DNA of 64,000 nucleotides from Thalassococcus_A lentus (GTDB lineage Bacteria > Pseudomonadota > Alphaproteobacteria > Rhodobacterales > Rhodobacteraceae). Location of the stretch: positions 186,001 through 250,000 of the forward strand of contig NZ_JAQIOY010000002.1 of assembly GCF_028023555.1 (NCBI RefSeq), written 5' to 3'. Shown here piece after piece: positions 1 to 8,043 of this stretch. The notes under the pieces are model-generated. The model searched no databases. It saw only the letters and a list, made by a program, of their open reading frames with translations, and was not told where the DNA came from. Both the position numbers and the translations under genes were made by a program. Every line of letters starts with the position of its first letter. Within the stretch, counting starts at the first letter, position 1.

Positions 1-48
1 CTCGGTCATGGATACCACGTTGCCAAAACCACTCCCCTTGCTCAACAT
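1..48 (-). CDS. 5' end of an unidentified leftward gene (partial)
   Basis: An ATG at position 48 on the minus strand opens a frame that stays open to the window edge (16 codons, beginning MLSKGSGFGN). A GGAG about seven bases upstream of this ATG is a good ribosome binding site, which is the main reason to list it. Too little protein is present to name a family. It would be divergent from yicC, and the 215 bases between the two starts (49-263) would hold both promoters. I could not identify a convincing promoter there. Confidence 0.45.
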   Translation of the reverse strand, partial: MLSKGSGFGNVVSMTE

Positions 49-263
49 ATCAGCGCTCCGTCCAGTTCGGCGCAGTCGGGGCGAGTTCATGTTGTCCCAA
101 ACTGCGTAATCTTCGTTACCAAAAGATTACTATCAGCCTGCCCGCGCAATTTCGCTCAAATTCGCTACAATGGGTTAACGCGTTGCAAACCAAGTTGTCT
201 TGCGCGCGGCGCTGGGACTGGATAGGCCAGAGGCAGCGACACTCATGCATCAAGGAACAGACC

Positions 264-1154
264 ATGCGCCAATCAATGACCGGTTTTGCCAGCCTTCAGG
301 GCAGCGGTGCAGGCTTTGACTGGACGTGGGAATTGCGCGGTGTGAATGGCAAGGGACTGGATCTGCGCTTGCGCGTTCCCGATTGGATCGAGGGGCTCGA
401 AGCCGCCGTTCGCACGCGTGCAGGCAAGGCCATTGGTCGCGGCAACGTTCAGATTTCGCTCAAGCTTCAGGCAGGGGAAGAGGCGCAAACTGTTGCGGTG
501 GATCCTGTGCAATTGCGCGGCATGCTAAACGCAATGGCAGAGGTCGAAACCGAAGCCATGGCCATGGGTGTCACGCTGGCACCATCGCGCGCCGGTGACA
601 TCCTCGGGCTGCGCGGCGTTCTGGCCAGCGGGGCCGCAGATGTTGATCATAAGGCATTGCTGGCTGCCCTGATGGCCAGTTTTGATGCGGCCCTTGAGGC
701 GTTTCGCGAGATGCGGATCGCCGAGGGTGACAAGTTGAACGAAATCCTGACCCGGCAGGTGGATGAGATCGAGACTCTGACCGCGCAGGCCAGCGATGCG
801 GCCCGGTCAAGGGCCGGCGCACAGGCTGAACGGATGAAGGCACAGTTGGCCCGGGTGATGGACAACACTGACGGTGTGGACGAAGCGCGCATTGCTCAGG
901 AACTGGCACTGATCGCGGTCAAGGCCGACATCACCGAAGAAATAGACCGGCTGGGTGCCCATGTGACTGCCGCGCGCGATCTGATGCAGACAAAGGGGCC
1001 GATTGGCCGCAAGCTCGACTTTCTGATGCAGGAGTTCAACCGCGAGGCCAACACGCTTTGCAGTAAATCGGGTGACGCTGCGCTCACGCAGGTCGGTCTT
1101 GCGCTCAAGACCGTGATTGATCAGATGCGCGAGCAAGTCCAGAACGTGGAGTGA
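264..1154 (+). CDS. yicC: YicC family endoribonuclease
   Basis: The 296-residue protein starts with MRQSMTGFA, the hallmark N-terminus of the YicC family. It ends with the conserved C-terminal block around IGRKLDFLMQEFNREANT. I chose the ATG at 264 over the open upstream extension to 183 because the MTGF motif normally sits at the very start of the protein and an AAGGA lies just upstream. YicC proteins in E. coli and Bacillus act as endoribonucleases linked to stationary-phase RNA turnover; that function is family knowledge, not visible here. The gene is four bases from gmk, a very common bacterial pairing, so the two are almost certainly co-transcribed. Confidence 0.93.
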   Translation: MRQSMTGFASLQGSGAGFDWTWELRGVNGKGLDLRLRVPDWIEGLEAAVRTRAGKAIGRGNVQISLKLQAGEEAQTVAVDPVQLRGMLNAMAEVETEAMAMGVTLAPSRAGDILGLRGVLASGAADVDHKALLAALMASFDAALEAFREMRIAEGDKLNEILTRQVDEIETLTAQASDAARSRAGAQAERMKAQLARVMDNTDGVDEARIAQELALIAVKADITEEIDRLGAHVTAARDLMQTKGPIGRKLDFLMQEFNREANTLCSKSGDAALTQVGLALKTVIDQMREQVQNVE

Positions 1155-1158
1155 TCCT

Positions 1159-1815
1159 ATGACCCCATCAACATCGGCTGATCGCCGCGGTCTCTTGATT
1201 ATCCTGTCGTCGCCTTCGGGCGCAGGCAAAAGCACACTGTCCCGGCGGCTGTTGGAGTGGGACGAAAGCCTGAGCTTTTCGGTCTCGGCCACAACCCGCG
1301 CACCGCGTCCGGGCGAACAGGACGGCCGTGAATACCACTTTCTGACCGATGACGCATTCAAGCGCAGCGTTGCCGAAGATGGCATGCTCGAACATGCCCA
1401 TGTCTTTGGTCATTTCTATGGAAGCCCGCGGGCACCGGTGCAAAAGGCAATTGAGCAGGGTCGCGATGTATTGTTTGATATTGACTGGCAGGGCGCACAG
1501 CAAATCGTGAACTCGGCGCTGGGTCAGCATACGCTGTCCATCTTTATCCTGCCCCCATCAATCGCAGAATTGCGCCGCAGGCTGATCAGTCGGGGTCAGG
1601 ACAGCGAAGAGGTGATCAGCAAGCGCATGCAGAAAAGCTGGGACGAGATCAGCCACTGGGGCAGCTATGACTATGTTCTGGTGAATGATGATCTCGAAGC
1701 AACCTTTGACAGGCTCAAGACAATCGTCACCGCGACGCGCCTGCGCCGCTTGCAGCAGCCGGGCCTCGTGGACCACGTGCGCGCGCTTCAAACAGAATTC
1801 GAGGATCTGGCATGA
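1159..1815 (+). CDS. gmk: guanylate kinase
   Basis: Guanylate kinase phosphorylates GMP to GDP with ATP in purine nucleotide synthesis and (p)ppGpp cycling. The 218-residue protein has the P-loop SSPSGAGKST at residues 17-26, the GMP-binding region with TRAPRPGEQDGREYHF around 48-63, and the lid/arginine region RRRLISRG further on. Length is normal for bacterial Gmk. The ATG at 1159 is chosen because it places the P-loop at the usual distance from the start; an open extension upstream overlaps yicC. Its stop overlaps the next start (ATGA at 1812-1815), so the downstream carbonic-anhydrase-like gene is translationally coupled. Confidence 0.97.
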   Translation: MTPSTSADRRGLLIILSSPSGAGKSTLSRRLLEWDESLSFSVSATTRAPRPGEQDGREYHFLTDDAFKRSVAEDGMLEHAHVFGHFYGSPRAPVQKAIEQGRDVLFDIDWQGAQQIVNSALGQHTLSIFILPPSIAELRRRLISRGQDSEEVISKRMQKSWDEISHWGSYDYVLVNDDLEATFDRLKTIVTATRLRRLQQPGLVDHVRALQTEFEDLA

Positions 1816-2333
1816 CCCTTTACGCTTTGGATGATATCGAACCACGGGTTGCCGCGGATGCATGGGTTGCTCCGGATGCGAACCTGATTGGCCGCATCGA
1901 GATAGAGGCACGGGCCTCTGTCTGGTTCTGCAGCACGCTGCGCGGCGACAATGAACTGATCCGCGTAGGCGAAGGCAGCAATGTTCAGGAAAACTGCGTG
2001 TTCCATACCGACATGGGGTTCCCTTTGGATATTGGTGCTGGATGCACCATTGGTCACAAGGTCATGCTACACGGCTGCACAATTGGGGAAAACTCGCTCA
2101 TTGGTATGGGCGCAACGATCCTGAACGGTGCCAAGATCGGCAAGAACTGCCTGATTGGGGCAGGGGCGTTGATAACCGAAGGCAAGGAAATTCCGGACGG
2201 CAGTCTGGTCATGGGTGTGCCGGGCAAGGTCGTGCGGCAGTTGGATGACGCCGCTATTCAAAACCTGCGCGCCTCGGCGCTGCATTATCAGGAAAACGCT
2301 GCGCGCTTTGCCAAAGGGCTGCGGGCGCTGTGA
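1812..2333 (+). CDS. gamma carbonic anhydrase family protein (left-handed beta-helix)
   Basis: A 173-residue left-handed beta-helix protein built from hexapeptide repeats such as IGHKVM, IGENSL, IGMGAT, IGKNCL and IGAGAL. The metal-ligand histidines of the gamma-class (CamH/YrdA/PaaY-like) fold are visible at H65 (FHTDMG), H82 and H87 (GHKVMLHGC). Family members bind zinc or iron and some have carbonic anhydrase activity; many bacterial YrdA-type members have no proven reaction. The missing acidic loop of archaeal Cam suggests the shorter CamH/YrdA subgroup. Translationally coupled to gmk by a four-base overlap. Confidence 0.88.
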   Translation: MTLYALDDIEPRVAADAWVAPDANLIGRIEIEARASVWFCSTLRGDNELIRVGEGSNVQENCVFHTDMGFPLDIGAGCTIGHKVMLHGCTIGENSLIGMGATILNGAKIGKNCLIGAGALITEGKEIPDGSLVMGVPGKVVRQLDDAAIQNLRASALHYQENAARFAKGLRAL

Positions 2334-2349
2334 CAAGAGGGGCTGAGCT

Positions 2350-3528
2350 ATGAAGCATACAATTCAAAGACCACAGGTGCCCCATGTGGGCGCGTCCCGG
2401 CCTGTCGTGGCGCCGATCTATCCGTCGGTTGTCTATGCCTCGGACGATCCCGACATGCTGGACGCCCAGTACGAAGGGCGCACGCCCGGATTCACCTACG
2501 CGCGCGAAGGGCATCCGAATGCTGATGCTCTGGCACGGCGCATTGACGTCATGGAGCGCACACTGGACGGGCTGGTTCTGGGGTCTGGCATGGCGGCGGT
2601 GGCTGCCGTGTTGCTTGGGCTGACCAAGGCCGGAGACCATGTGATCGGCGGCAATCAGCTCTATGGTCGGTCTCTGCGCATGATGAACGAAGACCTGCCT
2701 CGGTTGGGGATCGAGACAAGTCTGGCCGATCCTACGGATGTGGCAGCGTTCGAGGCTGCTTTGAAACCCAACACAAGGCTTGCCTTGATCGAGGTGGTTT
2801 CCAACCCGACGCTGCGCGTCGCGGACGTGGAAGGCATCGCCAAACTCTGCCGGGATCGTGGCATTCTGCTGGTCGTCGACAACACCTTTACGACGCCCGC
2901 TGCCATTCGGCCGCTGGAACTGGGCGCGGACATTGTCTTGCATTCCGTGACCAAGCTTTTGGCGGGGCATTCCGACGTTACCTTGGGTTGGGTCGGCGCA
3001 AACGATCAGGACCTGATGGACAAAATCCGGGTTTTTGCAGTCACCACCGGGATGACGCCAAGCCCGCAGGAATGCTGGCTGGCTGAACGCGGCTTGGCCA
3101 CTTTTGATCTGCGCTTTGAACGGGCACAGGCCACGGCCGAGGCGCTCGCGGCTTACTTGTCGGTGCAAAAAGGGGTCAAGCGCGTGCTTTATCCGACCCG
3201 CGCGGATCATCCGGATGCCATGCGCGCACAGGGATTGTTGCGCGGTTATGGCTGCAACATGGTCAGCTTTGAAATCGAAGGCGGGCGGGCTGCGGCCAAC
3301 GCCTTTGTACGCGCCGCGGACGGCGTGGCCTTTGCGCCGACTTTGGGGGATGTGGGCACCACACTGTCGCATCCCGCGTCTTCCTCGCATCGTGCCCTGT
3401 CGCCCGATGCCCGCGCCGATTTGGGAATTTCCGAAGGTTTCTTCCGGGTATCCGTCGGTCTGGAAGACCCCAAGGCGCTGACCGCGACCTTTGAGGCGGG
3501 ATTAAAGGCCGCGCGCGCGGTGAAATGA
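2350..3528 (+). CDS. PLP-dependent trans-sulfuration family enzyme (cystathionine gamma-synthase/beta-lyase type)
   Basis: A 392-residue Cys/Met-metabolism PLP enzyme. The internal-aldimine lysine is K202 in HSVTKLLAGHSD, the pyridine-nitrogen aspartate is D177 in VVDNTF, and phosphate contacts from the neighbouring subunit are in YAREGHPN (50-57). Length matches MetB/MetC/MetZ/MdeA enzymes. Which reaction it performs (cystathionine synthesis, cystathionine cleavage, sulfhydrylation or methionine gamma-lysis) cannot be told from motifs alone. It starts 17 bases after the carbonic anhydrase gene and its stop overlaps phoR by four bases. Neither neighbour is a sulfur gene, so context does not resolve the substrate. 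Confidence 0.85.
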   Translation: MKHTIQRPQVPHVGASRPVVAPIYPSVVYASDDPDMLDAQYEGRTPGFTYAREGHPNADALARRIDVMERTLDGLVLGSGMAAVAAVLLGLTKAGDHVIGGNQLYGRSLRMMNEDLPRLGIETSLADPTDVAAFEAALKPNTRLALIEVVSNPTLRVADVEGIAKLCRDRGILLVVDNTFTTPAAIRPLELGADIVLHSVTKLLAGHSDVTLGWVGANDQDLMDKIRVFAVTTGMTPSPQECWLAERGLATFDLRFERAQATAEALAAYLSVQKGVKRVLYPTRADHPDAMRAQGLLRGYGCNMVSFEIEGGRAAANAFVRAADGVAFAPTLGDVGTTLSHPASSSHRALSPDARADLGISEGFFRVSVGLEDPKALTATFEAGLKAARAVK

Positions 3529-4559
3529 CAGACCTGGCCCAGATGGTTGAAGCAATCCCGCTTCCGGCGCTGGTGATCGGCGCCGACGAGCGGATTACGG
3601 CGGTCAACCGTGAGGCTTGCAATTTTCTGGGCTCAGGTCTGACCGGGCGTCACTTCATCACTGCGCTGCGGCAACCGGATCTGCTCGACAGCATCGAAGC
3701 GAGCCTGCGAGATGGCGCGCCGCGCTCGGCGCAATACCTCGGCAATGAAGGGGGCGAGGACACCAGCTTTGATGTGAGTGTGCGCCCCGTGACGACAAAG
3801 GGGCGCGCGGGTGTTCTGGTTTGTTTCATCGACACGACGCCCATGGAGCGGGCCGGGCAGATCCGCCGTGATTTCGTTGCCAATGTCAGCCATGAGCTGC
3901 GCACGCCTCTGACCGCGCTGCTGGGCTTTATTGAGACGCTCAAAGGCCCAGCGTCGAATGATGCGGCGGCCCGTGACCGGTTTCTGGGCATCATGCGAAA
4001 CGAAGCGGAGCGCATGAACCGGTTGGTGAGTGACTTGTTGTCGCTTAGCCGCGTGGAAAGCGAGGCGCGTATTCGTCCCACTGACCCGGTGGACCTGGCT
4101 GCCTTGATTCAGGCGGCCGAACACGCATTGGCCCCCTTGGCCAATGACGCACAGGTGTCCGTTACCCTTGATCTGGCCAATCCCGTGCAGCGCGTCTGTG
4201 GTGACGAAGATCAGTTGCGGCAAGTGATCACCAACCTGCTGGAAAACGCTGTGAAGTATTCCGGAAAAGGGGCCCATGTCACGGTGTCCCTTGGTGCTCC
4301 GGACTATGAGCCAAAACTGCGAAACAAGGGCGTGCGTCTTGCCGTGCGCGATACGGGGCCGGGGATTGCATCCTTGCATGTGCCGCGTCTGACCGAACGG
4401 TTTTATCGCGTCGATGGCCATCGGTCGCGGGAAAAAGGCGGCACCGGGCTCGGGCTTGCCATCGTCAAACATATCGTTGAACGTCATCGTGGACGGATCG
4501 AAATACAGTCTGATCCGGGACAGGGCAGCTGCTTTACCGTCTTGTTGCCGCTTGAATAA
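3525..4559 (+). CDS. phoR: PhoR-like phosphate regulon sensor histidine kinase
   Basis: A 344-residue histidine kinase: an N-terminal PAS-like sensor (about 1-108), a HisKA dimerisation domain with phospho-acceptor H123 in NVSHELRTPL, then an HATPase_c domain with N box NLLENAVKYS, G1 box DTGPGI and G2 box GTGLGLAIVKH. It has no transmembrane segment, unlike E. coli PhoR, so it is predicted cytosolic or attached through a partner such as PhoU/PstB. The PhoR assignment rests on domain pattern plus the pst-phoU-phoB genes on the same strand 4.6 kb downstream. In related bacteria phoR usually abuts pstS; here a four-gene sugar-acid cassette lies in between. The start overlaps the previous stop (ATGA). 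Confidence 0.82.
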   Translation: MTDLAQMVEAIPLPALVIGADERITAVNREACNFLGSGLTGRHFITALRQPDLLDSIEASLRDGAPRSAQYLGNEGGEDTSFDVSVRPVTTKGRAGVLVCFIDTTPMERAGQIRRDFVANVSHELRTPLTALLGFIETLKGPASNDAAARDRFLGIMRNEAERMNRLVSDLLSLSRVESEARIRPTDPVDLAALIQAAEHALAPLANDAQVSVTLDLANPVQRVCGDEDQLRQVITNLLENAVKYSGKGAHVTVSLGAPDYEPKLRNKGVRLAVRDTGPGIASLHVPRLTERFYRVDGHRSREKGGTGLGLAIVKHIVERHRGRIEIQSDPGQGSCFTVLLPLE

Positions 4560-4597
4560 CCGGGAATGCGCGGCACAGGCCGCTGAAGCCAGGAACC

Positions 4598-5320
4598 ATG
4601 GCCATGAGCGTCGAGAAAGACACTAACCGTCGTCGCAAGCTATCGGACGAAGTGCGTGAACGGCTGCTGGAACTGATTAAAACCGAAGGGTTGGCGCCGG
4701 GCGATGTCATTCCTTCTGAACGTGCCCTGATGGCCCAGTTCGGTGTTGGTCGTCCTGTCGTACGCGAGGCTATGCAATCGCTGCAATCTGCTGGATTGAT
4801 CGATATCCGGCATGGTGAGAGGCCCAAGGTTGCCTCACCTTCCATGCCCGCCTTGTTGGGTCAGCTCGGCGAGTCTGTGCGACACAGTCTGGTTCATTCG
4901 GACACATCGCTGGATGATCTTAAACAGGCGCGCGCCTTGTTTGAGGCGCAGATGGCCGGCCTTGCGGCTGCCAATCGCACAGACCGCGACATCGCGGCAT
5001 TGCGCGACATATTGGGTCGTCAGTCTGATGCCCGTGAGAATTCGGCCGAGTTTTTGCGTCTGGATGGCGCTTTTCATGCCCGTATCGCCGACATGTCTGG
5101 CAACGCAATCTTTCAGGGGCTGAGCCGGTCGCTGTTCGATTGGCTGGCAGAATTTCATACAGGGTTGGTGCGTGCCGAAGGGCATGAGTCTGTGACCGTG
5201 GATGAACACGGTGCAATTCTGGATGCGATCGACCAAGGGGCCTGTGCGTTGGCCGGGCAACGAATGAGCGATCATCTCAACCGCGCTAACAAACAATACC
5301 GCAAACCGCAGACCGGTTAG
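4598..5320 (+). CDS. GntR family transcriptional regulator, FCD (FadR/NanR-like) subgroup
   Basis: A 240-residue regulator. The N-terminal winged helix (about residues 13-80) contains IPSERALMAQFGVGRPVVRE, the standard GntR recognition helix block. The C-terminal FCD ligand-binding domain follows, with acid and histidine residues that in the family bind a metal and a sugar-acid ligand. An AGGA at 4591 sits three bases before this ATG and nine before an alternative in-frame ATG at 4604, so the start is uncertain by two codons. It heads the RuBisCO-like/kinase/oxidoisomerase cassette and is its likely repressor. A direct repeat just downstream (5345-5382) is the candidate operator. Confidence 0.88.
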   Translation: MAMSVEKDTNRRRKLSDEVRERLLELIKTEGLAPGDVIPSERALMAQFGVGRPVVREAMQSLQSAGLIDIRHGERPKVASPSMPALLGQLGESVRHSLVHSDTSLDDLKQARALFEAQMAGLAAANRTDRDIAALRDILGRQSDARENSAEFLRLDGAFHARIADMSGNAIFQGLSRSLFDWLAEFHTGLVRAEGHESVTVDEHGAILDAIDQGACALAGQRMSDHLNRANKQYRKPQTG

Positions 5321-5344
5321 ACGGCACTGTTTCGAGATGTGCCT

Positions 5345-5382
5345 AACTGGTATGATTTCTTGACTTGATAAACTGGTATGAT
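5345..5382 (+). promoter_or_regulatory. direct repeat AACTGGTATGAT x2, candidate GntR/FCD operator
   Basis: Two exact 12-base copies of AACTGGTATGAT occur at 5345-5356 and 5371-5382, with starts 26 bases apart, in the 104-base gap between the regulator gene and the RuBisCO-like gene. E. coli NanR, also an FCD-type GntR protein, binds direct repeats of GGTATA, and the core TGGTAT here is very similar. I infer that this is where the regulator at 4598 binds to control the downstream catabolic genes. The gap also separates regulator and enzymes into two likely transcripts. Confidence 0.6.
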
Positions 5383-5424
5383 GAGTATGCGGCAAGACAC
5401 AGAATGATTCCGGAAGGGTGAGCC

Positions 5425-6672
5425 GTGGTTGTGCGGATCGAAGCTGACTATTTGATGGAAACATCCATCGATCCAGAACGCGCCGCCTTGGTTCTGGCGG
5501 GCGAGCAATCATCCGGTACCTTCGTTGCTGTGCCGGGGGAAACGTCAGAGCTGAAGGAACGCTCAGGCGCGCGCTTAGAAAAGCTGGATGTGCTTGGATC
5601 CATTGCAGGCCCCAGTTTGCCCGGTGCAAAATCCGGATCCTGTGTTGTTCAGGCAAAGATTACTTTGTCGTGGCCGTTGCAGAACACTGGTCCAGATTTG
5701 CCCAATCTCATGGCAACAATCGCTGGCAACCTGTTTGAATTGCAGGAAGTTTCGGGATTGCGTCTGCTGGATTTCCGTTTGCCCGAAGCCTTTGCAAAGG
5801 CCTATCCCGGGCCGCAATTCGGGGTCGACGGAACGCGCCAGTTGGCCGGCGTGGCCAAGGGCCCGATGATCGGCACGATTATCAAGCCGAGTGTCGGCTT
5901 GAACCCTTCCGAGACTGCTGCACTTGCCGCCACGCTGGCAAAGGCCGGGATTGATTTCATCAAGGATGATGAGTTGCAGGCAAACGGCCCATCCTGTCCG
6001 TTCGAAGAGCGGGTGCGCGCCGTCATGACGGTCTTGGATGAACACAGCCAGCGCACGGGTAAAAAGGTCATGTACGCCTTCAACCTGACAGGCGAAATAG
6101 ACGACATGCGGGCCCGTCACGACCTGGTGCGTGATCTGGGCGGCACCTGTGTGATGGTCAGTGTCAATTCGGTGGGGCTGGGCGGCATGCTGGCGCTGGC
6201 GCGTCACACTGAACTGCCGATCCACGCGCATCGCAACGGATGGGGCTATCTCTCCCGGCACCCGGCACTGGGGTGGTCCTATCCGGCATGGTCCAAGCTT
6301 TGGCGTCTGGCCGGGGCTGACCACATGCATGTGAACGGTCTGAACAACAAATTCAGTGAAGACAACGACAGTGTTATCGCGGCGGCCAAATCCTGTCTGG
6401 AGCCGATGTTTGACAGCAAAGCCTGCGCGGTGATGCCGGTGTTTTCATCCGGTCAGACGGTTTTGCAGCCTTGGGAAACCTATGAACGGCTGGGTACGGC
6501 TGACCTGATCTATACCGCTGGCGGCGGGATCATGGCGCATCCGCAGGGGCCAGCCACAGGGGTAAAGGCGCTGCGCGAAGCATGGGATGCGGCCATCGCC
6601 GGTGTTCCGGCGGATGACTATGCCGCAACGCACCCAGCCTTGGCGTCGGCGCTGAATTGGTATCGGTCATGA
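5425..6672 (+). CDS. RuBisCO-like protein (OiaT/OiaX-type 3-oxo-isoapionate-4-phosphate enzyme)
   Basis: A 415-residue RuBisCO large-chain homologue (form IV, RuBisCO-like protein). Key positions survive: K154 in GTIIKPSVGL (the catalytic lysine of GxTIKPKxGL), the carbamylation/metal triad K180-D182-E183 in DFIKDDELQ, histidines H268/H270, a loop-6-like lysine K309 in LNNKFSE, and the phosphate sites FSSGQT and TAGGGIMAHP. The second lysine of the KPK motif is serine, so it is not a CO2-fixing RuBisCO. Adjacent kinase and ApnO-like genes match the D-apionate pathway, where RuBisCO-like proteins decarboxylate, or transcarboxylate and hydrolyse, 3-oxo-isoapionate 4-phosphate. Start is GTG after a GGAAGGG. 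Alternative: a methionine-salvage or other sugar-acid role. Confidence 0.85.
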   Translation: MVVRIEADYLMETSIDPERAALVLAGEQSSGTFVAVPGETSELKERSGARLEKLDVLGSIAGPSLPGAKSGSCVVQAKITLSWPLQNTGPDLPNLMATIAGNLFELQEVSGLRLLDFRLPEAFAKAYPGPQFGVDGTRQLAGVAKGPMIGTIIKPSVGLNPSETAALAATLAKAGIDFIKDDELQANGPSCPFEERVRAVMTVLDEHSQRTGKKVMYAFNLTGEIDDMRARHDLVRDLGGTCVMVSVNSVGLGGMLALARHTELPIHAHRNGWGYLSRHPALGWSYPAWSKLWRLAGADHMHVNGLNNKFSEDNDSVIAAAKSCLEPMFDSKACAVMPVFSSGQTVLQPWETYERLGTADLIYTAGGGIMAHPQGPATGVKALREAWDAAIAGVPADDYAATHPALASALNWYRS

Positions 6673-8042
6673 CCGCACTGCCTGACGGATTGCTGGCCGC
6701 CTGGTATGGGGATGATTTCACAGGCGCCGCGGCAACGATGGAGGTCTTTGCCTTTGCCGGTCTGGATGCGGTGCTCTTTGTCGATGTTCCAACACCGGAA
6801 CAAATCGCCCGTTTTGCTGATGCCCGCGGTATCGGGATCGCGGGTGTGTCCAGATCGCATTCACCGCAGTGGATGCGCCGTGAGTTGCCAAAGGTCTATC
6901 AAGCTCTGGCTGGGCTGAAAGCGCCGTTCAATTTCTATAAAGTCTGTTCCACCTTCGACAGCGCCCCTGATGTGGGCTCGATCGGTTGCGCGGTGGAACT
7001 GGCTCTGGATCACTTTCAAAGCGACTGGATGCCAATGCTGGTTGCAGCGCCCGATATTGGGCGATGGCAGGTCTTTGGTCACTTGTTTGCGGCGGGGCCG
7101 GGTGGGAACTACCGGCTGGACCGTCATCCCGTCATGGCGCGCCATCCCGTAACGCCGATGGTCGAATCTGATTTGTGCCGTCACTTGGCCGCGCAGACCG
7201 ATCTGCCGTCAGGTCTGGTCTCCATCCGTGATCTGGCGGTGGACGGGCAGGGCGCGCTGGGGCGTGTTCAGCAAGAGGCGCGGATCGTTTCCCTCGATGC
7301 CGTAGATGAAACATCGCTTGCCGCAGCGGGCGCGTTGATCTGGGAGAACCGCGCGACAGGGCGGTTTGGCATTGGATCACAAGGGGTGCTGTATGCTTTG
7401 ATCGCCTACTGGCGTGCGCAGGGACTTCTTGAGGCGGAACCAGCTGTTCCAAGCGCCGGCCACACAGATCGGCTTGTTGTGGTTTCAGGCTCCGCCTCGG
7501 TTGTGACGGCGGCACAAATCGACTGGGCTTTGGACAACGGTTTTGCAGGCGTACGCTTTGACGCCGCTGCCGTGCTCGGGACGGCCGGCTCGGCAGAGGC
7601 CGAAGATCAGGCCGTCACCGAAGCGCTGCAGGCCCTGGAGCGCGGCATGCAGCCTTTGATTTTTGCCGCCAAAGGGCCGGATGATCCCGCAATTGCGGCT
7701 TTTGAAGCGGCGGCGTGCGCCGCAGGGATGCCGCTCGAGGACGCGCGCGGGCGCATTGGTGCGGCGCTTGGCCGTGTGCTGCGCCGGTTGCTCGAACAAA
7801 CCGATTGTCGGCGTGCGATCATTTCCGGTGGCGACACCTCGGGCCATGCGACACAGCAGTTGGGAATCTATGCGCTGAAGGCTTTGGCCCCGACGATCCC
7901 GGCGGCGGCGCTGTGCCGGGCGTTTTCGGAGAACCCGAGATTTGACGGCCTCGAACTGGCGCTGAAGGGCGGTCAGATGGGCGCAACAGACTATTTCGGC
8001 GCGGTGCGTGCCGGTGGTGGAACACAGCAAGAGGACCAATGA
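6669..8042 (+). CDS. oiaK: DUF1537 family sugar-acid kinase, probable 3-oxo-isoapionate kinase
   Basis: A 457-residue member of the four-carbon-acid-sugar-kinase (DUF1537/OtnK) family, with the N-terminal motif WYGDDFTGAAAT at about 12-23 and the C-terminal ATP-binding motif SGGDTSGHATQQLG. Family members phosphorylate sugar acids such as threonate, erythronate, denitrified ketoacids or 3-oxo-isoapionate. Position directly after a RuBisCO-like gene (ATGA overlap at 6669-6672) and directly before the ApnO-like gene points to 3-oxo-isoapionate, giving the phosphorylated substrate for the RuBisCO-like enzyme. I chose the overlapping ATG at 6669 rather than an in-frame GTG-type start 12 bases upstream. 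The specific substrate is inference; the family is clear. Confidence 0.8.
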   Translation: MTALPDGLLAAWYGDDFTGAAATMEVFAFAGLDAVLFVDVPTPEQIARFADARGIGIAGVSRSHSPQWMRRELPKVYQALAGLKAPFNFYKVCSTFDSAPDVGSIGCAVELALDHFQSDWMPMLVAAPDIGRWQVFGHLFAAGPGGNYRLDRHPVMARHPVTPMVESDLCRHLAAQTDLPSGLVSIRDLAVDGQGALGRVQQEARIVSLDAVDETSLAAAGALIWENRATGRFGIGSQGVLYALIAYWRAQGLLEAEPAVPSAGHTDRLVVVSGSASVVTAAQIDWALDNGFAGVRFDAAAVLGTAGSAEAEDQAVTEALQALERGMQPLIFAAKGPDDPAIAAFEAAACAAGMPLEDARGRIGAALGRVLRRLLEQTDCRRAIISGGDTSGHATQQLGIYALKALAPTIPAAALCRAFSENPRFDGLELALKGGQMGATDYFGAVRAGGGTQQEDQ

Positions 8043-8043
8043 G

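Noticed and set aside
5425..6672. True CO2-fixing RuBisCO
   Set aside because: The second lysine of the KPK active-site motif is serine, no small subunit or phosphoribulokinase is present, and context is sugar-acid catabolism.
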